From Candidatus Woesearchaeota archaeon (GTDB lineage: Archaea; Nanobdellota; Nanobdellia; Woesearchaeales; 21-14-0-10-32-9), in contig SKIS01000027.1 in the NCBI GenBank assembly GCA_007116295.1, forward strand, positions 1-22,635: a DNA stretch of 22,635 nt. The letters run 5' to 3'. Below, in pieces: positions 20,737-22,635 of the stretch. The position numbers were made by a program, and so were the translations under genes. Within the stretch, counting starts at the first letter, position 1. Every line of letters begins with the position of its first letter. The notes beneath the pieces were generated by a model. It was not told the origin of the DNA, searched no databases, and saw only the letters and a program-made list of their open reading frames with translations.

Positions 20737-22239
20737 ATGAACAAGAAGAGCATTATATGGCTTTTTGTAATAATAGCGCTTTTTCTAGTTTTAAGATTGG
20801 TAATTTCTTATCAGACCCCTCATTTGAATTATGAGGCTTATGATACTCTAAGGCAGCTTGAGAATATACAAAGCACAGGTCTTCCTCTTTATTATGATGA
20901 AAGTAGTTTAGACGGACGAGATAAAATTGTTAGTCCTGCTTATTATTATTTTTTAGCATTTTTTGATCTTTTTTTAGATGAAAAAACAGTTACCAAAGTC
21001 ATACCCAACATACTAGCAGTTTTATTGATATTAGTCGTGTATAAATTATCTTTACTTATAACTCAAGATGAAAATGTTTCTTTGATAACATCTTTTTTTT
21101 CAGGCATGATACCTTTATTTTGGGTCAGTACAATTAATAGCGCTAGTGTTTACATAGCAGTAATACTCTTATTTTTACTATCCACATATTATCTTCTTAG
21201 AGCTAACAAAGAACCCAAATATGTTTTTAGACTTATGATTGTATTAGTTTTATTAACGTTAACACACGCAATTTCTTTTGTTATATCACTTGGATTCTTG
21301 ATATATTTAGCATTAGTAAAAATATATGGCTTCAGGGAGAGTTCTAGAGAACCCGAAATAATATTATTTTTCACTTTATTAGTTACGTGGCTAAACCTTA
21401 TTTTGTATAAGAACGCGTTTTTAAGTCAGCAAAGCGTATTTGTTTGGCAAAATTTACCTCAAGCTTTGTTAACTACTACGTATGGAGAAGTTAGCTTAGT
21501 TAGCACATTTTATAGTGTTGGTGCTATAACACTAATACTTGGATTAATCGGAATATATCAAGGTTTGTTTGAAAAGAAAAGAAAATCAATAGCTTTATTT
21601 TCAAGTTTTGGCTTATTGTTTAGCGCTTTACTGGCTTTTAGATTAATAGAAATAGTTCTGGGCCTTTTGTTTATTAGCTTTATACTTATAATTCTTTCAA
21701 GTTTTGCAATAAAGAATTTTGTGAATAAGACTAACGCTTTCAAATTTAAATATGCAACTAATATTTTTTTAGTTCTTCTTATTTGTCTTCAGATTCTTAC
21801 TTTTATACCTACTTTACTAGTTGCCCAAAGCGTTGCTTTAGATCCTCCTAGTTCAAGCGATATCGAAGCTTATAATTGGCTTGGAGAATTAAACGAAACA
21901 GTTATTGTTATGACAAGCCCTCACGAAGCTAGCGCTATGAGTTATTATAGTAAACAGTCTTTTGTTTTAGATAGAAACTTTATGTTAATACCAGACGTTA
22001 ATTCAGTTTATTTTGACGCTACTAATATTTACGCTGATAGGTTTTTGACAACCGCTTTAACCAGGCTTGATAAATATGATGTAAATTATATTTTATTTAG
22101 CGAGTACACTCAAAGAATAAATGAAGAACTTAGATTTGTAGATGATTCGTGTATAACGTTAGCTTTCGATTCAAGTATAGGCAATGCTAGAGTTTATAGT
22201 GTTAATTGCAGAATAGGTGATAGAAATAGAGAAGATTAA
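20737..22239 (+). CDS. multi-pass GT-C-like membrane glycosyltransferase (putative)
   Basis: A 500-aa protein with about ten membrane helices over residues 5-365 and a C-terminal soluble part of about 130 aa. The first outward loop has NYEAYDTLRQLENI (Glu33, Asp36), where GT-C enzymes of the ArnT/PMT/STT3 class carry their catalytic acid, followed by PLYYDESSLDGRDKI and SPAYYYFLAFF. The C-terminal domain (SSSDIEAYNWLGEL, MTSPHEASAMSYYSKQ, VNYILFSEY) resembles the extracytoplasmic part of such enzymes, which transfer sugars from lipid-linked donors to proteins or lipids. The donor and acceptor are unknown. It has no SD; GATTATATTC near 20704-20713 fits a leaderless start. Its end overlaps the next membrane-protein gene by 23 bases, suggesting a functional pair. 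Confidence 0.65.
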   Translation: MNKKSIIWLFVIIALFLVLRLVISYQTPHLNYEAYDTLRQLENIQSTGLPLYYDESSLDGRDKIVSPAYYYFLAFFDLFLDEKTVTKVIPNILAVLLILVVYKLSLLITQDENVSLITSFFSGMIPLFWVSTINSASVYIAVILLFLLSTYYLLRANKEPKYVFRLMIVLVLLTLTHAISFVISLGFLIYLALVKIYGFRESSREPEIILFFTLLVTWLNLILYKNAFLSQQSVFVWQNLPQALLTTTYGEVSLVSTFYSVGAITLILGLIGIYQGLFEKKRKSIALFSSFGLLFSALLAFRLIEIVLGLLFISFILIILSSFAIKNFVNKTNAFKFKYATNIFLVLLICLQILTFIPTLLVAQSVALDPPSSSDIEAYNWLGELNETVIVMTSPHEASAMSYYSKQSFVLDRNFMLIPDVNSVYFDATNIYADRFLTTALTRLDKYDVNYILFSEYTQRINEELRFVDDSCITLAFDSSIGNARVYSVNCRIGDRNRED

Positions 22240-22635
22240 CTGGACAAGCATATTGCTAGCGATAAGTTTTCTTTTACCTTTGTTAGTATTATCTTTAAAC
22301 GGATTTGTACTAGAGTCTAACTCTTATCTTCAATTAAGCTTAGGAAGTTATACTTATGACGAATTAGGAGAAAGAACACTTGACTTTAATTTGTATAGAT
22401 TTTTATTTTCAGATCTTGATATTAGTTACTTAATAAGTCTTAGTTTAATTTTAGGAACGATAAGCACATTCTTATTTAACTTATATTTGAAAAAAGAAAG
22501 AGTAAATGAAAATAATAGGCTGTTGATTCTTACTTTGTTTATCTTTAATCCTGCATTTTTGTTTGTTTTTACCTCTACCACTCCTTTAGTACTTGCAGTT
22601 CCTTTAATATTTTTAACTTTGCTTTCGCACAAACA
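22217..22635 (+). CDS. membrane protein, probable partner of the GT-C-like protein (partial, cut by right edge)
   Basis: An open frame from GTG at 22217 (MIEIEKINWTSILLAISF on) to the window end, 139 codons and no stop. A first membrane helix (about 9-27) is followed by an outward loop LGSYTYDELGERTLDFNLYRF, then helices at about 72-92 and 100-125. The loop with acidic residues right after helix 1 has the same arrangement as in the preceding gene, so a second GT-C-like enzyme or subunit is likely. It overlaps the preceding gene by 23 bases with a shifted frame, implying co-translation. The start could be a later codon, since no clear SD is present. Confidence 0.65.
   Translation, partial: MIEIEKINWTSILLAISFLLPLLVLSLNGFVLESNSYLQLSLGSYTYDELGERTLDFNLYRFLFSDLDISYLISLSLILGTISTFLFNLYLKKERVNENNRLLILTLFIFNPAFLFVFTSTTPLVLAVPLIFLTLLSHK

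Noticed and set aside
22426..22632. Minus-strand 68-codon ORF at the right edge
   Set aside because: It is antisense to a long open hydrophobic frame on the plus strand that continues from 22217 to the window end and makes better sense as a membrane protein.

Overview
The window is AT-rich and densely packed. It looks like a chromosome segment of a small-genome archaeon, probably of the DPANN type (Woesearchaeota/Pacearchaeota-like). That placement is inferred from an archaeal/eukaryal-type leucyl-tRNA synthetase, an Hjc Holliday-junction resolvase, a stand-alone PRC-barrel protein and tandem multi-pass GT-C-like membrane proteins. TATA-like boxes also sit about 26 nt upstream of many start codons with no Shine-Dalgarno sequence, which is the signature of leaderless archaeal mRNAs. 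Second genes in operons often use SD sequences instead. No rRNA, tRNA, CRISPR array or transposase was found.

Region 1 (1-2637) is a defence/toxin-antitoxin patch: an AbiEi-like antitoxin and AbiEii-like nucleotidyltransferase toxin on the minus strand (the toxin runs off the left edge), a 28-codon ORF with a good SD, and a Fic-domain protein carrying its own inhibitory motif. Region 2 (2805-7631) is a metal-homeostasis block. A divergent promoter with a Fur-box-like palindrome separates a short Fur-family regulator (plus strand) from a minus-strand operon. That operon holds a 92-aa unknown protein, two tandem COG0523/CobW metallochaperone GTPases, a flavin oxidoreductase with a Cys-rich tail and an ACR3-type (arsenite) exporter.

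Region 3 (7624-15142) mixes metabolism and translation. It holds a lipoprotein PQQ-type sugar dehydrogenase, a dCTP-deaminase-like protein whose reading frame is interrupted at an A8 run, and a P-loop nucleotide kinase. It also holds a 232-aa protein that resembles tRNA-dependent cyclodipeptide synthases, leuS, and a second, intact tandem-domain dCTP deaminase. Region 4 (15139-18909) is a phage-like tail-fibre cassette on the minus strand. It contains a fibre with a C-terminal S74 self-cleaving chaperone and a marine-phage-type 139-aa protein followed by a glycine-rich tail protein. That two-gene unit is duplicated; in the second copy the first gene is a deleted, frameshifted remnant and the second is split at a G9 tract.

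Region 5 (19007-22635) carries hjc, a PD-(D/E)XK nuclease, a small Lys-rich membrane protein divergent from a PRC-barrel protein, and two tandem GT-C-like membrane proteins, the last cut by the right edge. The best candidates for something new are the cyclodipeptide-synthase-like gene, the two homopolymer-associated frameshifts (A8 and G9), the duplicated tail-fibre cassette in an otherwise cellular archaeal context, and the Fur/CobW/ACR3 metal operon.
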